DNA of 64,000 bases from Alitta virens (GCA_932294295.1 OW028574.1:10364215-10428214), one strand, 5' to 3'. Positions 23,641 through 37,325 are shown, counted from the stretch's first letter. Notes: generated from the letters alone by a model not told the origin. Numbers and translations are program-made.

Positions 23641-24521
23641 CCTAATATTAGTCCGATTTTCGTCAAATAAGACTGAATTGTAGTACAATTAGCATATAAA
23701 TCTATCTGTCTCTCTAAACTATCTATCTGTCTATCTATCTATCTACATATCTACATATCTATCTATCTAACTATCTACATTAAAGAATAGCGATTAATGT
23801 TGGGGGCGTTTTTGACAAGAATATTCTTGTTTTTGCCCAGTATACCTTATTAATTTTCCGCACCTTATCTATTATATACTGCCATGCTGCAGGAAACACA
23901 AGGGTGCTGGACGGATGCTTTTCTCTTTGGCATTTTCGAAGTATAAAGTCAAGACTCGAATGGTGTATTCAATAGTTTTGACCATCATATATACAATGTT
24001 TGGATGAGCTTTATTGCAATTCATTTCTACTCATTCTGCCAACTGGCCAATGGGAAGGACTTTTCCTTGGGTTTTGTAAAAGTCAATTAACCTATATATG
24101 TAATAGCAATCTGCCGTGACCGTTATGTCAATTGCTATTAGCATTTTAAATGATACAAAGAATGGGGTAAATCATGCTTTTTCATCATTGATCACAAGCA
24201 TTAATTGAAATTCTGAATTTCAACTGATTCCTGTTTATTATGCATATTAAAGAGGGAGATTGTCTATAATTTGTTTTGATCATGGATGGAACATGCAATA
24301 TCAATTTTAATTCAATTGGATTATTTTCAGAAACAACAAGAACGAAATATTAATAATTTATACAAAATAAAATAAATATGTAAAATGATTACTCTAAACT
24401 AGAGTATATTCAGGTTTCAACTGAAGAAGATAGATGAATAAGAAAGCATATAAAGCTGCTTAATATTTGGTCTTTTAAATTATATACAACCCCCTCTGCT
24501 GATGCATGTACAAAATAAAAT
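23641..24521. other. AT-rich spacer with a CTAT microsatellite
   Basis: A (CTAT/CTAC)n tract spans about 23700-23780. The rest is AT-rich with no coding signal on either strand. Confidence 0.6.
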
Positions 24522-24800
24522 TTGACGAGTGACTCGCCGGGTTCTACGAGAGACTCGCCGACTTTCCCGGGGCTGTTGTAGCTACCTTGCTTAACTTCTT
24601 CAGAACCCTGTGAGTTACTCCTACAACTCGGCGAGTTACTCCTACAACTGGGCGCGTAACTCCTACAACTCGGCGAGTTACTCCTGGAAGCCGTCGAGAC
24701 TCTCGTGGAATCCGTCCACTAAATTGGCCGTACCCGCTGAGTCACCGTTAGAACCCGACGAGTCACCCATAGAACCCGTCGAGTCACCCATCGGATGATG
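24522..24800. repeat. GC-rich 21-bp minisatellite, right block
   Basis: Units such as GGCGAGTTACTCCTACAACT and GAGTCACCCATAGAACCCGT repeat every 21 bp over about 180 bp, preceded at 24522-24575 by units in the opposite sense (GACTCGCCG). The period equals seven codons, so a spurious open frame of heptapeptides appears at 24610-24798; I do not regard it as a gene. Confidence 0.7.
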
Positions 24801-24931
24801 GAATCCGTCGCCAACCCGGCGAAAAAGCCTCTTGCATAACCGTTATGTAATACTACGGGTTCACTACGGCAAAACCGGCTATGTGAGACCTAGGCTTTAC
24901 TAGCATTTCCTAATACAAAATTACTTACTTA

Positions 24932-27900
24932 CTTCTGTTTTATTGTCGCATTAGTTTTTTCATCCAATCCATTTGTTTGTGGATGATACGCTGCAGTCAC
25001 TGTGTGCGTTATCTTTAATCTGTCACATAATTTCTTATTGATCTGCATTTGAAAACAAAATATAAAGCCAAACATTTTTGCAGTAATAACATCCCAGTCG
25101 TGAGCAACACAGTATGCAATACACAAAATTAGGTGCTATAACATATCAGGGGCCCTGAAGAACCTAACATTCTAAAAAGTTATTACACGAAATGAGGCAG
25201 GGAGGTGTCCATGCCCAACCCCTTCATAGTCGGACAATAACATGTTAACAATATATTGTACTCATAAAATATTTCACTACTGGCCCACTGTAATAGAGGC
25301 ACATGGGATATTTTTAAAATTATGTATGATGTATACCCATCATAAGAACTAATTGGGGGGAAGGGGCAATTGTCAAGCTAGAGGATTAGGAATTTTAAGT
25401 ATTCAATATTTACCAAAAATGGTTAACATCATGAAATTTTGGTTTTAGCTTATTAAATGGTATAGTAAGCTACCCTAAAAATGTAACCCAACCCCCCTAT
25501 TGGACTCCTCCTCTCTTTCTCACCTCCTTAATCAACCATTAATCGTGGCAAGAAATTGTCTTAGAGGGCTACATTTCCCATATATATCCTATCTATCTAT
25601 GTATTTATCATGTACCTATCTATATATCAAGCTATCTACATAATATTATCTACCTATCTACCTATCTATCTACCTATCTACGTATTTATCTATCTGTCTA
25701 ACTATTTTCAAAATGACCATAAAGGTCATTTTAAAGATCATTTTGTCCTCAAAAGTTTAAAAAAATGTTTATTTTCAAAATATCTAAAAAAAGCAAAGGA
25801 TTGACGTTTTGAAATGGAATTTGAGTATTTAAAGGAAAATTAATGTTGTAATTTAGAAACTGAATCACTTTTGTCGTTTCCGCATTTGTAGATTTTTTTA
25901 AACCCAATTATCATTTATGCCAGGGATTTCCCTGTGGACACAATCTCATAGTCAGAAAGGGCTGATGATATTGCGTACCAATATATCTTCTGCATTTTTT
26001 ACTTATTTAACAGTTTCAGCTTTCATGATGCTTGATAATGACACATACCAAGGCCTGAGATATTATTCTAGTTGTTGTCAAGTACGTTCACTTTTGTCAT
26101 ATCCGCATTTGTAGATTTTTTTAAAAACCTGGTCATATCCGCATTTGTAGATATTTTTAAAAACCTGATTATTATATAAAAACCGGGAAATAACAACATT
26201 ACCTGTTAAGGCTGATGAGTGAAAGTAGCTTTAAAAGGAAATGAGTGGCAGCCTATTTTCTTGTTTGAAACTAACATACATCCTCAGTATTTTAAAAGAT
26301 TTAATCTATGTTCACTACTGTTGTATCACCAACATAAATTCAGTTAATAAAAGGTGATGCAATATGCACTTTATTGATATTCATTAAATTCATAAAATAA
26401 GAGGCATGATGTAAAAAATACCTGATTCACAAATTCTCTGCCCTGATCAGTCAAAATGAATGATGAAGCACCATGTCTGTAAAAGATTTCCAGCAGACAT
26501 TTCGTGACAGACTCAGCAGACTTGTCCTTAATGGGGAAAGCCTCTACCCATTTGGTGAAGTAATCTGTGGCTGTAAGGATGTCTGAAGCCGTTGAATGTA
26601 GGGGTTCCCCCTGCTGGTGTTGTTATGTCCACACCTAGCATTTCCCAAGGTCCTGTCACCTGCAAGAAGACAGTTGTATTTCGAAAGAATTTCAATTCAG
26701 TTATAAGAGATGTGACTTCAGGTGGCCAGAAAGAATGAAGTTCTCACTCTCAAAAGAGATTGTCATTTTCTGACAAATGTTTGTTTCACTGGTGTCCATC
26801 CAAAAGTTTGTTAACAAACAGCAAAGATATTGTTTGTCCTCAGACATTGAACGTGTTCGCTAAACAAAATCATTGTTTCATTCAGACAATCGTTACATGT
26901 CTTATATACATATATAATATGACAATAAAGTTATAAAATGTTAAAAAATAAATATAAACACTTTAATTCTTCAAAATTATATGCATATATTTGTAAACAC
27001 AAGTATAGGGGTTTGCAGGGACCATGGCAACAAGATCAAGGGAATGTAGCAAACAACAACTATTTTTTTCTTCATATAAATATCCAAATGATTTTTTCAA
27101 TGTGAAAGTACTATAATTTAGACATTTTATAACCAAATGGTACATGTAGTTATGATAGTACTTAAGATAAAGAGGTTTTGTTGTAAAATATTAAGATCTT
27201 ACATATTTTCCCTCATTACTACGCTTTTTTAGTCATATTATGAAAAAATTTCAAGCATGTACTGTAGGTGCAGTGGTGTCAGAGATTTACTCTGGAAACG
27301 AAAAATAACAATATTAAAATAGAACTATGTTTTATTATGTAGGATTTACCTTGATAGGTTGTAGGGATGCATGGTGCACGGGTGGTGGCATAACCTGACA
27401 GGCATGGCATTCTGAAATCTGAAAGTAAGTCACAAATAAAAGATGTTAATATTCATTAACTGAAAAATATAGTTTTTTATGAGCAGTGTCAAGATATGAT
27501 GTAACATATAGGGCTTTCAGAATATTATCAGACATTTGTCCTTGAGGCAAGTAAAGGTAATAATTCAAGGTGAAATGTAAAATAAAAACAGGCAATTTGA
27601 GAACTCTTTTGTATGGAGTGTTTGACAAGATGTTTTGTTTCATCTGCTTGACATTTCAGGTACAATTTGTTTGAGCTATATCTATGTGTAATTACTCCTC
27701 ATAAGTAGGATTATTACCGCCAAATGGGGCAATTACTATAACTCAACATTGACCTGCCATATTTTCACCAAATTTGGTTTGCATTTTGGAGTAGCTGCAT
27801 TACTTTTTGCTGTTTCTTGTGAGGACCTCTGGTTGAAGGTAAAAGCTAAGGATGAACTTCACCATCATCCAAAGGTCAGTAACTTGAAACTTCAAAATAA

Positions 27901-28239
27901 GGTTTCTGGTGACCTTAATTTGATATTATAGTATTAAGAACAAAGAAGCATGACTGAAATACTGATGAATATCTAATGGAACCTCTTCTCTGAGAAAGAA
28001 ATTGGATAAGAAAATTGGCAAAATTACAAATATTATGGTTTCATTATTTACATACTGTGATCCACATATTCAAAGATATTTATTTGGTTACACAACTAAT
28101 ATTAACTTCATTGCATCTCAATAATATAATTTTACTCATCTGTGAAGGATGATTTTTCTGAGGACAATAAAGAACATAGGGTAGTAAACTGACCCATTTT
28201 CGAATGTCCTCTGTCACCCCTGGCCACAAGAACCTTTGG
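24932..28239 (-). CDS. Spliced gypsy-integrase-like gene (GIN/Ginger type), partial
   Basis: Four exons in order: 28194-28239 (RFLWPGVTEDIRKW), 27350-27418 (ISECHACQVMPP...), 26422-26659 (GPWEMLGVDI, TDYFTKWVEAFPIKDKSAES, ILTDQGREFVN) and about 24932-25042 (INKKLCDRLKITHT, AAYHPQTNGLDEKTN). The first three exons join in phase 0 with good GT/AG sites, and the last ends at a strong donor, so more exons are expected. The Cys pair of the zinc-binding domain and all three catalytic acids are present (GVDI, TDQ, LDE), with exactly 35 residues between the second Asp and the Glu. One frameshift lies near 26590. Introns make a plain retrotransposon unlikely; a Ginger-type DNA transposon or a GIN1/KRBA2-like domesticated gene fits better. 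The N-terminal part was not found. Confidence 0.65.
25575..25705. repeat. CTAT/CTAC microsatellite
   Basis: Imperfect CTAT, CTAC and GTAT tetranucleotides inside the last visible intron of the integrase-like gene. Confidence 0.85.
25868..26166. repeat. Three copies of a 35-bp direct repeat
   Basis: The core CCGCATTTGTAGATTTTTTT occurs near 25879, 26103 and 26137; the last two are in tandem with spacing of about 34 bp. This is intronic, with no coding meaning seen. Confidence 0.7.
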
Positions 28240-31200
28240 CTGATGGCCGAGCATACAACGCAATTTCAGCTAATTTTTCAATATTTTCCATTATTATGAA
28301 TATGTATAAAATAAATTTGTAGGAGCAAAGTCAAATTTAAGGGGGGGGGGGGCCGGGGGATATATACCCATGACTTTTTTGGGAAGGGTGAATGATCCAT
28401 GCAGTCATCTCCCCCCCCCCCTGAAATTGACAAAAGAAAATTGCCTTGTAGCAGATATTATGGTGGCCAAGGAGAACATTTTTTGTGCGAAGCTTTCATG
28501 AAACGTTTACCTTCGCACCATGACAGTAATAGTACCCCCCAACAGTGTGGGTTTCGCACAATGAAAGATAGGGCTAATTCAGTTAACTGCTTGTATGCAA
28601 ATTTCTAAGAGGGCCATCCTCCAACTCCCTTCACCTCGATCCTCCCCTGCCCCCTTATCCTCTCCTCCACTTCCACTGTAAATCATTCGAAATTTCAGTG
28701 AAGTTGTTTCATATAGTCTGAAAGCCCAAGTTTGCAAGCCTGCTTATTGGTCATACCTAGCCTTCCAGACCAAGGAGGTTTAGGTGGGGCCAGGAAAATT
28801 TTCAAGCAAGCTAAGTACCCCTCCCGCCAAAAATGTTTTTTGTCATTTACTCAATTAGTAGTGCATCTCGTGCATTGTTTTTTGCAGGACATATTTAACT
28901 GTAATATGGGCATCAGTGGATATGTATAACATCTGTGTGCCTTTAGTATTTATGTAGCTAATTAGCTAAAACCATCAGTAAAGGGGGGGGCAGGTTAGCA
29001 TTTTCGTAGCCAAAAATTACTTTCCTGGTTATTTTCTTTGTTCGAAAGTTGGTAGTTTCTTGGGGCGAAAGTTGGTAGTTTCATGTGGCAAATGTTGGTA
29101 CTTTTCTGGGGGCGAAAATCGGTAATTTTTGAGACATGAAATTAGGTCTGTTGCTGTGGTAAAGTTTAGACAGTGGTGGACTCGTGGTACAAAACCACGA
29201 GACAACGATATTAACTGTTTGGCCACCATACAATATGGCTAATGCATAACCATGACCACTATGAAAAGAATGGAAATGCAGTGCCTGTATCTTAGATCGC
29301 TGATTTGTGGAAATAACACAGTTCATAAAAATAAAGAATTACATTATTTTTATAATTATTAGGGTATATTTTGAACATAAATATGTGTATTTGAATATAT
29401 TTTTCATAAATATCTGATATACAAAAAGTATGGCAATGAAGATAAGACATACATAGATATGCACTTATTCAATATTTATGCATGTCATAGTAAACATACA
29501 GTGCCAGGGTTTAGGGAATGCAGCATACAATGCAATTTCAGCTAATTTTTCAATATTTTCCATTAGTAGGAGCAAAGTCAAATTTCAATCCCTTTACTTA
29601 AAACGTTTTTATAATATTACTAAAATAGTATAGTTATGCCTTTTGGAAGTTTTTATGACCACAAGTAATGTAAAATTTTGTATTAAGGGGAAAAGGTGAT
29701 AAGTAATAGATTTCTCAAACCTGTATATCGCAGCTACTATTTTACCTACACGCATTTTGTATTAAAAAAGAATATATAACTTATAGTACTTTCACTTGCA
29801 AACCTTCATTTGGTGTATATTGCACATTATTTCCATAATGAGAAATATAAAGATCAGATCATTAAGAAACGTCAAATTCTAAAAACGTCCAGGTTGGAGC
29901 ATTGTTTTGCCTCCAAAAAATGGGAAAAGTTCTAATAATTGGATATCAGGAAAATTAAACCTTAATTAAAGCTGGATTAAAAAAGGTTTTTGTAGTACCA
30001 TAAATGCTATAAAAAGAAAAGAAAATGCTTCTAACTCATGAATTCGACAACCTAAACTGTCTTGATTGTAATAAATCATTAAATATTGCTACATTTTAGG
30101 TAATTATCCATTGCAATGTGATGAAGTGCATTGCCTATTTGTGGTTTCAGATCTGATGCATTTATTTTATTCATGCCGTAATCGAAGTACAAATACATTT
30201 TTGTACAAAATAAAATTTAAAGTATGAAAATAGAACGAACATTTTCGAGGCTATCAATGACCATAAATGCACAATCACAGAAACTATCAGTACGTAATTT
30301 TAATGCAATAGATTTTGTCATATTCTTTAACAATCCAGCTTTAACATAAATTAAAACAGCTATCTTTCTCTGTATCTTAGTTAACAATTGATGTTTGTAT
30401 AGTCTAGACTTTGCGTGCTTTCAGAACAGATTTAGTTACAATTCTGATTGGGGGGGGGGGAGGGGAGCAAAAGCTTGAATATTAAGATTTTCTGAGTCAA
30501 TATAGAAGGGGGGGGGGTACGGCCTGGATCCGCCAGTGGCTAATGATATATTATCTATTATTTCATTATCTAATTTTAAAATTGCAAAAGTAATAGGGGT
30601 AATTGTGCTATATGGATTTAGTCATGGCAGTCAAAACCTAATGGTAGCCACGCCCTCACCTGTCAATCAATTTTCATCCACTCGCACCTGACATCCGTCG
30701 TCCATTTTTTACCCATCCGTTTCCGTCATCCGTTGTCTGCAGTATACCTTTCCATATGTACGTCATACAAAAACACAATCCTGTTGTTACCCATCTTATT
30801 AATTGCAGTGAAACGCCAAGACAACGATCACAGGGGGCCACAGATTTTGTGTCAGTGTTAATTGTAAGGTGTCATTTTCAAGTGCAATTAGCTATAAAAC
30901 ATAAGTAGTATAATTGACAATATAATCCAATAAGGCTTAGAAAAACATCATCAGTGACTGCATTGTCTACTAATATTTCATGTATACATAATATTAAAAG
31001 TAGACTTAAAAAAGAACTTAATGGTCAACAGTCTTTATATTTATACCCTTGCTCTTAGTATTTAGATTTTTCTTTTTATAACAATTTAAATAATTAGTAA
31101 ATAGCTGTTTTTCATATATGATGGGATAGATTAAATGTTCTAACTGTAGAACTACTTTCATTGTATTGGTTTATCTAGGATAAGGTAATCAATAATTTAA

Positions 31201-32861
31201 AGTTTGATCATATATTATTGATACAATTTCCCTAAGTCAAGACAGTGAGCACAAAAATATTACATAAGTCCGAATTTATTGCATAAGAATTTTTAAAGAC
31301 GGTTTTTTTTTCCTTTTTCAACAAAAAACACTTAAAAATATAGCCTACCTGAATGTAAACTCATATGTGGCTCTTATATAGTAGGCATACAGGTAGGCTC
31401 AATAACTTATAATTATTAATTAATAACCTTAATTATTGAGCAGCTTGGCCCATTTGTATTTTAAACTTTTTCATTAAATGTTCTGAACAAAACAATAATT
31501 TAAAAGTGGCTGTGATTTATGCAAGGTCATGGAAAACATATCATATCACCATATAACAGCATTTATAAGAACACACTTTTTAAAGACAAAATAAGCAATA
31601 TTACTTAATGTAGTTGCTTGTTTTGAAGTTATTGGGCTACTATATCAGCTCCATGTGAGAAACACTTTTTGCCTTGGCCTAGATCTTTGGCCTTGGCCTA
31701 TATTCATTAACTGCTCACTTTTTGCCTTGGCCTTCTCACCTGACTTTCTTCAACTAAAGACATTCATCTTTAACTTACCTGAAGATGTTGGAGGAGTACA
31801 AAACTTCACCTTGCAATTGCTTGGCTTCTATACTAGTTCATTTGTACCTATCTTATCATCTAGAATTTATTTAAAGCAACAATGAGAAAATACACTAGTA
31901 CCTAATTTATATAATAAATAAAGAAATATACTAATGACAAATGACTGACTATTTGTCAGCTGTCATATTCTGTTGTGCTGACTGACAGACAGACTGACTT
32001 AACTGAACTGACTGATTGAACTGATCAGCTGGACTGACATACTTATTATTAAACAGGCTGAATACTGTGCAACAAGATCATATCAATTTAGGTGTATGCA
32101 CACTTTTTTTATAATTAGACTTAATTTCGCGCAATAGTCTTTTTATTGCGCACAGTCGAGACCACCTAAATCACTACTAAGACCACCTACCTCACTATTA
32201 AAACAAGGTCACATCATTTTTAAGATTACCTCTCTATGAAGACCACCTTATAACCACATTACTAAGCACATCACATTGCCCCCCCCCCCATCTCATAATA
32301 CTGAATATCATAATACTGAAAAATTACAATAAAATAATAATATATGAAATGAATCACAATCGCGTAGTAGCTGTTATACATTTACTGCACCATCCAAAAT
32401 TATTAACATTTTGCTAAATTACATGAGGTTTATAGGCCTCATTGTCAAAGATTTCAAAATGTCATTTTATCAAATCACATTGGTTAGCACCAAATGATAA
32501 ATGTCCGCATTGACGTAGTTTCCATATAATAGGTAACTTAAGATAAAATGTCTAGCACATAGTACATAGAATAAACAAAAGAACATAAAACATAGAATAA
32601 ACAAAAGAATAGTGACAGTTGCAAAAACATTTACATTAATGTTTTCTAATAATAAGAATAGTCCACTGTCAGACAGCATTGCACTGGCCCTGCCTTTAAT
32701 TGTCCAGGTATGCAACAGGTAGGTTTGACCCTGTGAGCTTACCATAACACATAATACTCTGACACAATGCCCACATTTTGTCTAATGTACTAACATGAAT
32801 GTTTTGTGGTTGATTCAAATTATGGTCCAATTTCTCAAAGGTTTTAAATTTTTGAATTAAT
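28240..32861. other. AT-rich intergenic region with homopolymer runs and short repeats
   Basis: No supported gene on either strand. G/C runs occur at about 28341, 28411, 28983, 30451, 30508 and 32279. An 80-bp word, CAATTTCAGCTAATTTTTCA with flanks, occurs at 28258 and again at 29535. Near 31940-32040 there is an ACTG-rich stretch. Upstream exons of the integrase-like gene could hide here but none was identified. Confidence 0.5.
29036..29136. repeat. About four copies of a 23-25 bp minisatellite
   Basis: Units of the form GGGGCGAAAGTTGGTAGTTT, with increasing divergence to the right. Confidence 0.75.
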
Positions 32862-33045
32862 AGAAAGATAGATAGATAGATAAATAGAAGGACAGAAGGA
32901 TAGATAGATAGATTAATAGATATATAGATAGATAGATTGATTGATATGATTGATATATTGGTTGATATATTGATACATATAACATAGATACATATATAGA
33001 TAGATTGATTTAGATTGATATGATTGATAGATTGATAGATAGCTG

Positions 33046-33092
<47 letters not shown>

Positions 33093-33165
33093 GGATAGAT
33101 ATATTGATTGATTGATTGATAGTTTGATAGATAGATAGATATTGATTGATTGATAGATAGATTGA

Positions 33166-33221
<56 letters not shown>

Positions 33222-33960
33222 AATAGATTGATAGATTGATTAATATATTGATTGATTGATTTATAGATTGATAGAAAGATAGATAGATTTATTTATTTAT
33301 TGATTGATAGATAGATATATAGATTGATTGATTGATATATTGATAGATTGATTAATATATTGATTGATTAATAGATTGATTGATATTGATTGATTGATTG
33401 ATTGATTAATAGATTGATAGATATATTTATTGATTGATAGATTGATAGATATATTGATTGATTGAGTGATTGATTGATAGATTGATAGTTAAATTGACTG
33501 ATAGATAGATTGATTGATGGATTCATAGATTGATAGATTGATATGCAGGCAGGTAGGCATATATAGATGGATAGAAGGAAAAATAGGTAGATAGATAGAT
33601 AGATTGATTGATACATTGATACATTGATAGATGATAGATAGATCGATTGATAGATAGATTGATAGACTGATAGATTGATAGATTGATTTATAGATTGAAT
33701 GATTGATAGATTAATAGATTGATTGATAGATAGATAGATTGACTGATTGATTGATTGATTGATATTGATAGATTGATTAATAGATTGATAGATGGATAGA
33801 TTGATAGATAGATGTATTGATTGATTGATTGATTGATTATAGATTGACTGATAGATAGATTAATTGATTGATAGCTGATGGATTGATACGCAGGCAGGCA
33901 GATAGATGGATAGAAGGAAAGATAGATAGATAGATTGATTGATTGAAAGAAAGAAAGAAA
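32862..33960. repeat. 1.1-kb GATA/GATT tetranucleotide satellite
   Basis: Nearly continuous mixed GATA, GATT and GATG tetranucleotides. Long single-phase runs lie at about 33045-33090 (GATA) and 33168-33225 (GATT). Apparent minus-strand reading frames here are repeat artefacts. Confidence 0.95.
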
Positions 33961-33969
33961 AGAAAAAAA

Positions 33970-36855
33970 GTACGACAGTAACTTATATAATATATATATA
34001 TATTATTTTATTGACAACGCAATATCAGTGCAGATACATGTGTCATAAAAAATAAAAATGAAGTAAAGGAAGAGAAGAAAATAATAATATATACATATAA
34101 AATAAAGAAAATATAATAAAATAAAGGCATGAAATTTTTCTAAAACGCTATAGTAAAAACATAAATAACTATATACAGCAGGTAATGAACTAATAAATAT
34201 ATGTATCTTTGAGCACCTAGTACAATTAACACAACTGGTAATACTGATATATAATGAGCACCTATCACGAAGGGTTGAAACAAGATAACATACAATTCAG
34301 TCTACATAAGTGAATACAATGAACAAGATATGTACAAAAGAAAAAAATAAATAAAAAAATAAAAAATAATAATAAAACACACACGCATATATATACAAAT
34401 GAAAATCCAAACACTTGGAAACAGCTTTTTCAATGTGCCACCAACCACTCTGATAGGTCCAAGAGGTAATGGACAATTTACCTGACTAATCAATTCCTAG
34501 TACTATGATAATTGAGAACCTAATACTTATGTTTTACGATCCAATTTTATTGCAATTTTTAAGAATTTTCCAAGGGCACAGATTAGGTTAGTATCTTTAC
34601 TTGTTAATATTTGAAGGAATTTTTTAGATGGGTTAAGAACAAAGAAGTTATCAATACATTTACATTTACATACTATATCAAATAGGTTATTGCGAATGGC
34701 ATTAAATTGTTCACAGATCATTAGGCAATGAAATTCATCTTCAACTTGATTAAGATTGCATTTTTCACAAGTTCTTTCCTCAGAGGGCACAAATGGGCGT
34801 TTGTGCCTACCTTATTCGATATTTAAGTTGTGAGAGCTCAGCCTGAAACGAGCTATATTACAATAAATTGATTTAGGAAAGTCATGATACAAATAGGGTT
34901 CTATTCAAATATCTTTCTTGAATATTTTATAAGTTCTTAGTTTGGGGTTACGTACGCTATCATTGATCTCATGCAACATCTTGGCATGGGCCTGTTCATA
35001 CACTGACACGATTGTCTTGTTTAAGTCAAACTCATTATGGTTCATATTGAGGGTCTCGGTGACCTTGCAAAGTCTCGTGAGCCAACATGTTACCCTTTTG
35101 ATATAACTCAGTCTGAATCTCATAGCAACTTCGCAGAAGTGAGGACCTGAGTCTATTTAGAAATTTTAATGCTGAGACCTGTTGTCTGACAAACAGCAGA
35201 AACCTCCCAGTGTCTGCTAAAATAGCTATTGTTGAAGTTTGACACCTGACACCCAGTATGTTCTTGAGAAATTTCATTTGTACTTTTTCGAGGGTGTCGA
35301 TTTGTTTTTCTGGGAACCATATTTCGCTATTATATTCAAGTATTGGCAGTATATGGGTGTCGAACATTTTCATACTTAATTTAGGGGGCAGACAGCCCGC
35401 AGTGGACTTTGTATTCTCCTTAAGTGCATACATTGCTTTCTGCGCTTGAATTGCTAGGTGTTCATACATTGCTTTGTGTACATTTTTTTAATTACAAAGA
35501 ACATGTCCTAAATATTTGTATGAGTTAACTACTTCTAAATCTTTATTTCAAACACTAAAGTTGTAGTTTTTACAAGCAATATTTTGCTCATTTTTATGGA
35601 AGATCATGACTTTACTTTTTTGAGAATTGATAATCAAATGCCACTTCCTACAATAGGCTTCTAGATTGTCTAGGAGTGTTTGCATACCATCTTGACTTTC
35701 TGATATCAGCACAAGATCATCAGCATAGAGCAAATGTGTGTAAGTAGTACTATTAATTTTCACTCCACATGTCTGATCTAGATATTCACACATATCCGAT
35801 AAATACAAATTAAAGAGTTTTGGACTTACAATCCCACCCTGAAGAACACCATGGGTACTATCTATGCTAGCACCTAATTCACCCTGCCATCTAACTTTAG
35901 CACTGGATTTGGAGAACATGCTTTCTATTATTCTTACTAGTCGACCACCAGAACCCTTCTTACTCATTTTGTAATACAGAAAGGTACGATTGACAAAATC
36001 AAATGCTTTCGAGAAATCTATAAATGTTATATATAAGGTTTTTCGAGTTGATTTATAATGTGATATTAGAGAGTCTATTATGAAAACATTATCACTAGTT
36101 CTGCAGCCTTTACTAAAGCCAAATTGATTAGGATCTACAATGTCTGTAGCCTCACTTTGAAAGACCAATCGTTTATTTATAATTGATTCAAATATTTTAC
36201 CCATACATGCCATCAGTGTTAATTTACGATAGTTGTCTGGTTCATCGTGGCTACCTTTTTTATGCAAGGGTTGAATGATTCCTTCAGACCACTTATCCGG
36301 ATAAACACCCTTTTCCCAAATATAGTTGAACAGTGTTGTAAGGGGATGGAGTAAGTAATCGGTCGGAGAGATATTTGTAAAATTCATTACCAATTCCATC
36401 TATACCAGGGGCTTTACCTTGCTTTAAGTTTTTCAGTTCAGTCTGTACCTCATACAATGTTATTGGCATATCTGTCATAAATGCAGCAGAATCAGAGGGC
36501 ATGTTAAGATTTTCTAATTGGTCCTCTATATCTTTCAAGAATTGGATGTCGAAATTAGATACAGACTCGCTAGGTGGGGATTGTACATTTGCAAAATACT
36601 TTTCAAAACATTCCAGATCAACAGTGCCTGCAGTAGTAAATTTATTACTTTACTTTAGTTTATCCCAATATTTCCAATAATCACAGGGGTTTTTCCTTTC
36701 TAATGCACAGAGTTCATTTCTAATTTTATCTTGAAAGTTTCTCTTCTTTCTTTGTATAGTAGCTTTAAACGATTTTTTAAGGGAGTGGTACTGTCTGAAC
36801 TTGTCTTGTAAGTTCAGATCATGAGTTTTAGCAAAGTCATTGATAACACGTTATA
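33970..36855 (-). mobile_element. 5'-truncated LINE on the minus strand
   Basis: A reverse transcriptase and C-terminal region without an endonuclease, reading from about 36855 down to 34527, followed by an AT-rich 3' part to about 33970. It lies between the GATA/GATT satellite and a GATA/GACA minisatellite. Both ends are approximate and no target duplication was found. Clade is uncertain, possibly on the I/Ingi/Nimb side. Confidence 0.75.
34527..36850 (-). pseudogene. LINE reverse transcriptase, several frames
   Basis: The N-terminal linker (36850-36660) is basic and helical. GKAPGIDGIGNEFYKY (near 36400) starts the RT. The 35548-36399 frame holds IIQPLHKKG, NYRKLTLMACMGKI, FIDFSKAFDFVNR (first Asp), GVLQGGIVSPKLFN and LLYADDLVLISES (catalytic Asp pair intact). 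Later frames (35035-35469, 34905-35123, 34527-34790) carry the C-terminal domain and a final Cys/His knuckle, CEKCNLNQVEDEFHCLMIC. Stops and frameshifts separate the pieces, so the RT core is readable but the copy is not functional. Confidence 0.78.
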
Positions 36856-36912
36856 ATGATAATTCACACACTGCATAATATCCATAGGCCAGAGTTAAAA
36901 TTATTGTTCCGT

Positions 36913-37325
36913 CACAGACAGATAGACAGACAGATAGACAGACAGATAGACAGATAGACATGTAGCTAGATAGACATGTAGCTAGATAGACATGTAGCTA
37001 GATAGATAGATAGACAGATACATGTGTAGCTAGCTAGATAGAGATAGACAGACAGACATGTAGCTAGCTAGATAGAGATAGACAGACAGACAGACATGTA
37101 GCTAGATAGATAGAGATAGACAGACAGACAGACATGTAGCTAGCTAGATAGAGATAGACAGACAGACATGTAGCTAGCTAGATATAGACAGACAGACAGA
37201 CATGTAGCTAGCTAGATAGAGATAGATAGACAGACAGACATGTAGCTAGCTAGATAGAGATAGATAGATAGACAGACAGACAGACATGTAGCTAGCTTGA
37301 TAGAGATAGATAGATAGATAGAAAG
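36913..37325. repeat. GATA/GACA minisatellite with a GTAGCTAGCT core
   Basis: About ten copies of a 35-45 bp unit made of GATAGACAGACAG followed by ACATGTAGCTAGCTAGATAG. The core word is itself palindromic (AGCTAGCT). Confidence 0.93.

Noticed and set aside
24610..24798. Plus-strand heptapeptide repeat open frame
   Set aside because: Produced by a 21-bp minisatellite; no splice sites, no domain, and both orientations of the unit are present nearby.
33368..33616. Minus-strand open frame of Ser/Tyr/Ile/Asn repeats
   Set aside because: Pure translation of the GATA/GATT satellite.
36913..37325. Regularly spaced repeats resembling a CRISPR array
   Set aside because: Units are contiguous tetranucleotide-based minisatellites without unique spacers, in a eukaryotic genome.
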